Of a DNA stretch of 5,669 nucleotides, positions 5,336-5,669 are shown in pieces. The translations under genes and the position numbers were made by a program. Numbering within the stretch: position 1 is the stretch's first letter; each line of letters starts with the position of its first letter. Where the stretch lies: assembly GCA_051878315.1 (NCBI GenBank), contig JBJEJW010000012.1, forward strand, positions 1 through 5,669, written 5' to 3'. The notes under the pieces are model-generated. The model did not search any database. It was not told the origin of the DNA and saw only the letters and a program-made list of their open reading frames with translations. This stretch comes from W0P28-013 sp051878315 (GTDB taxonomy: Bacteria > Bacteroidota > Bacteroidia > Bacteroidales > Paludibacteraceae).

Positions 5336-5669
5336 GATGGGTAACCGTGTTGCTCGTGATGTTCTTTCATGTCTTTTATTATTTCAACACCTATTGCATG
5401 GGCTCCGGCATAGGCGGATTTAGCGATTACCAGCCGCAGGATGCCGTACTCTATCTGCTCTATCCGTGGCTGATGCCCCTGCTCTTTGTAGTGGCGGGCA
5501 TGAGTTCGCGCTACGCCTTGCAACGCAAATCGCCGCGCGAGTACCTGCGTACCCGCACATGCAAACTGATTGTCCCTACCACGCTTGGGCTGTTTGTGTT
5601 CCAATGGATGGCAGGCTATTTCGGCATGCAGACGATGAACTTCCGTTTCCAAACGGATATGGGCGCAGG
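5308..5669 (+). CDS. Membrane acyltransferase, acyltransferase-3 family (PF01757), N-terminal part
   Basis: The frame runs from ATG at 5308 through the window end (120 full codons visible). It begins with the family's short cytoplasmic start (YLDNIRWVTV), then a first helix at about 11-29 that carries His21 in the FFHV segment, the histidine conserved in this family and needed for catalysis in studied members. Further helices follow at about 46-66 and 87-105, with a basic loop (QRKSPREYLRTRTCK) between them. Family enzymes move acyl groups across or at the membrane onto sugars, peptidoglycan, O-antigen or other molecules; the target cannot be told from this part. The first nine codons lie in the right 39-base repeat. 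Only 11 bases of the ancestral leader remain, and everything further upstream is insert DNA, so the link to the flavoprotein transcript is probably broken or weakened. Confidence 0.85.
   Translation, partial: MRYHYLDNIRWVTVLLVMFFHVFYYFNTYCMGSGIGGFSDYQPQDAVLYLLYPWLMPLLFVVAGMSSRYALQRKSPREYLRTRTCKLIVPTTLGLFVFQWMAGYFGMQTMNFRFQTDMGA

Noticed and set aside
5323..5652. Reverse-strand open frame opposite the acyltransferase gene
   Set aside because: It is the mirror of a convincing membrane acyltransferase; its translation lacks motifs and is His/Arg/Glu-rich in the way antisense frames often are.

Overview
The window looks like a chromosomal stretch from a Bacteroidota bacterium, most likely one of the Bacteroidales. 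The evidence is a secreted DUF4932-type protein and a DUF2807 'head GIN' lipoprotein, both families I know mainly from Bacteroidota. In addition, the starts have A-rich leaders instead of Shine-Dalgarno sequences, and there is a good TAnnTTTG/-33 promoter. No tRNA, rRNA, CRISPR array or recognisable transposase is present. Base composition is patchy: single 60-base lines run from about 28% GC (small membrane protein gene) to about 68% GC (second acetyltransferase gene).

Layout. Positions 1-3641 hold six genes, all on the + strand and tightly packed: the 3' end of a DinB-like gene, a DUF3795-GNAT fusion gene, a 60-residue two-helix membrane protein, an exported DUF4932 protein with an HExxH motif, a DUF2807 lipoprotein, and a RimJ/RimL-type acetyltransferase. 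Two junctions are 4-base ATGA stop/start overlaps, and the other gaps are 11-28 bases. The three middle genes all encode exported or membrane proteins and may be one cell-envelope unit. Positions 3667-4251 encode an NADPH-dependent FMN reductase-like protein with the compact cysteine motif of iron-sulfur flavoproteins. Position 5308 onward is the start of a membrane acyltransferase-3 gene that runs off the window.

The most interesting structure is at 4222-5335. A perfect 39-base direct repeat (4222-4260 and 5297-5335) brackets about 1 kb of AT-rich DNA carrying one reverse-strand gene, a SAM-dependent O-methyltransferase of the leucine carboxyl methyltransferase/TcmP type (PF04072), with its own Bacteroidota-type promoter. 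The repeat covers exactly the zone where the end of the flavoprotein gene and the start of the acyltransferase gene would originally have overlapped. The left copy completes the flavoprotein gene, the right copy supplies the acyltransferase start, and a decapitated 10-codon copy of the acyltransferase start remains at the left copy. Deleting one repeat plus the insert (1075 bases) restores a seamless overlapping gene pair. I read this as a recent insertion of a single-gene cassette without a recombinase of its own. The long duplication does not match ordinary transposon target duplications (about 2-14 bases), so the mechanism is open.
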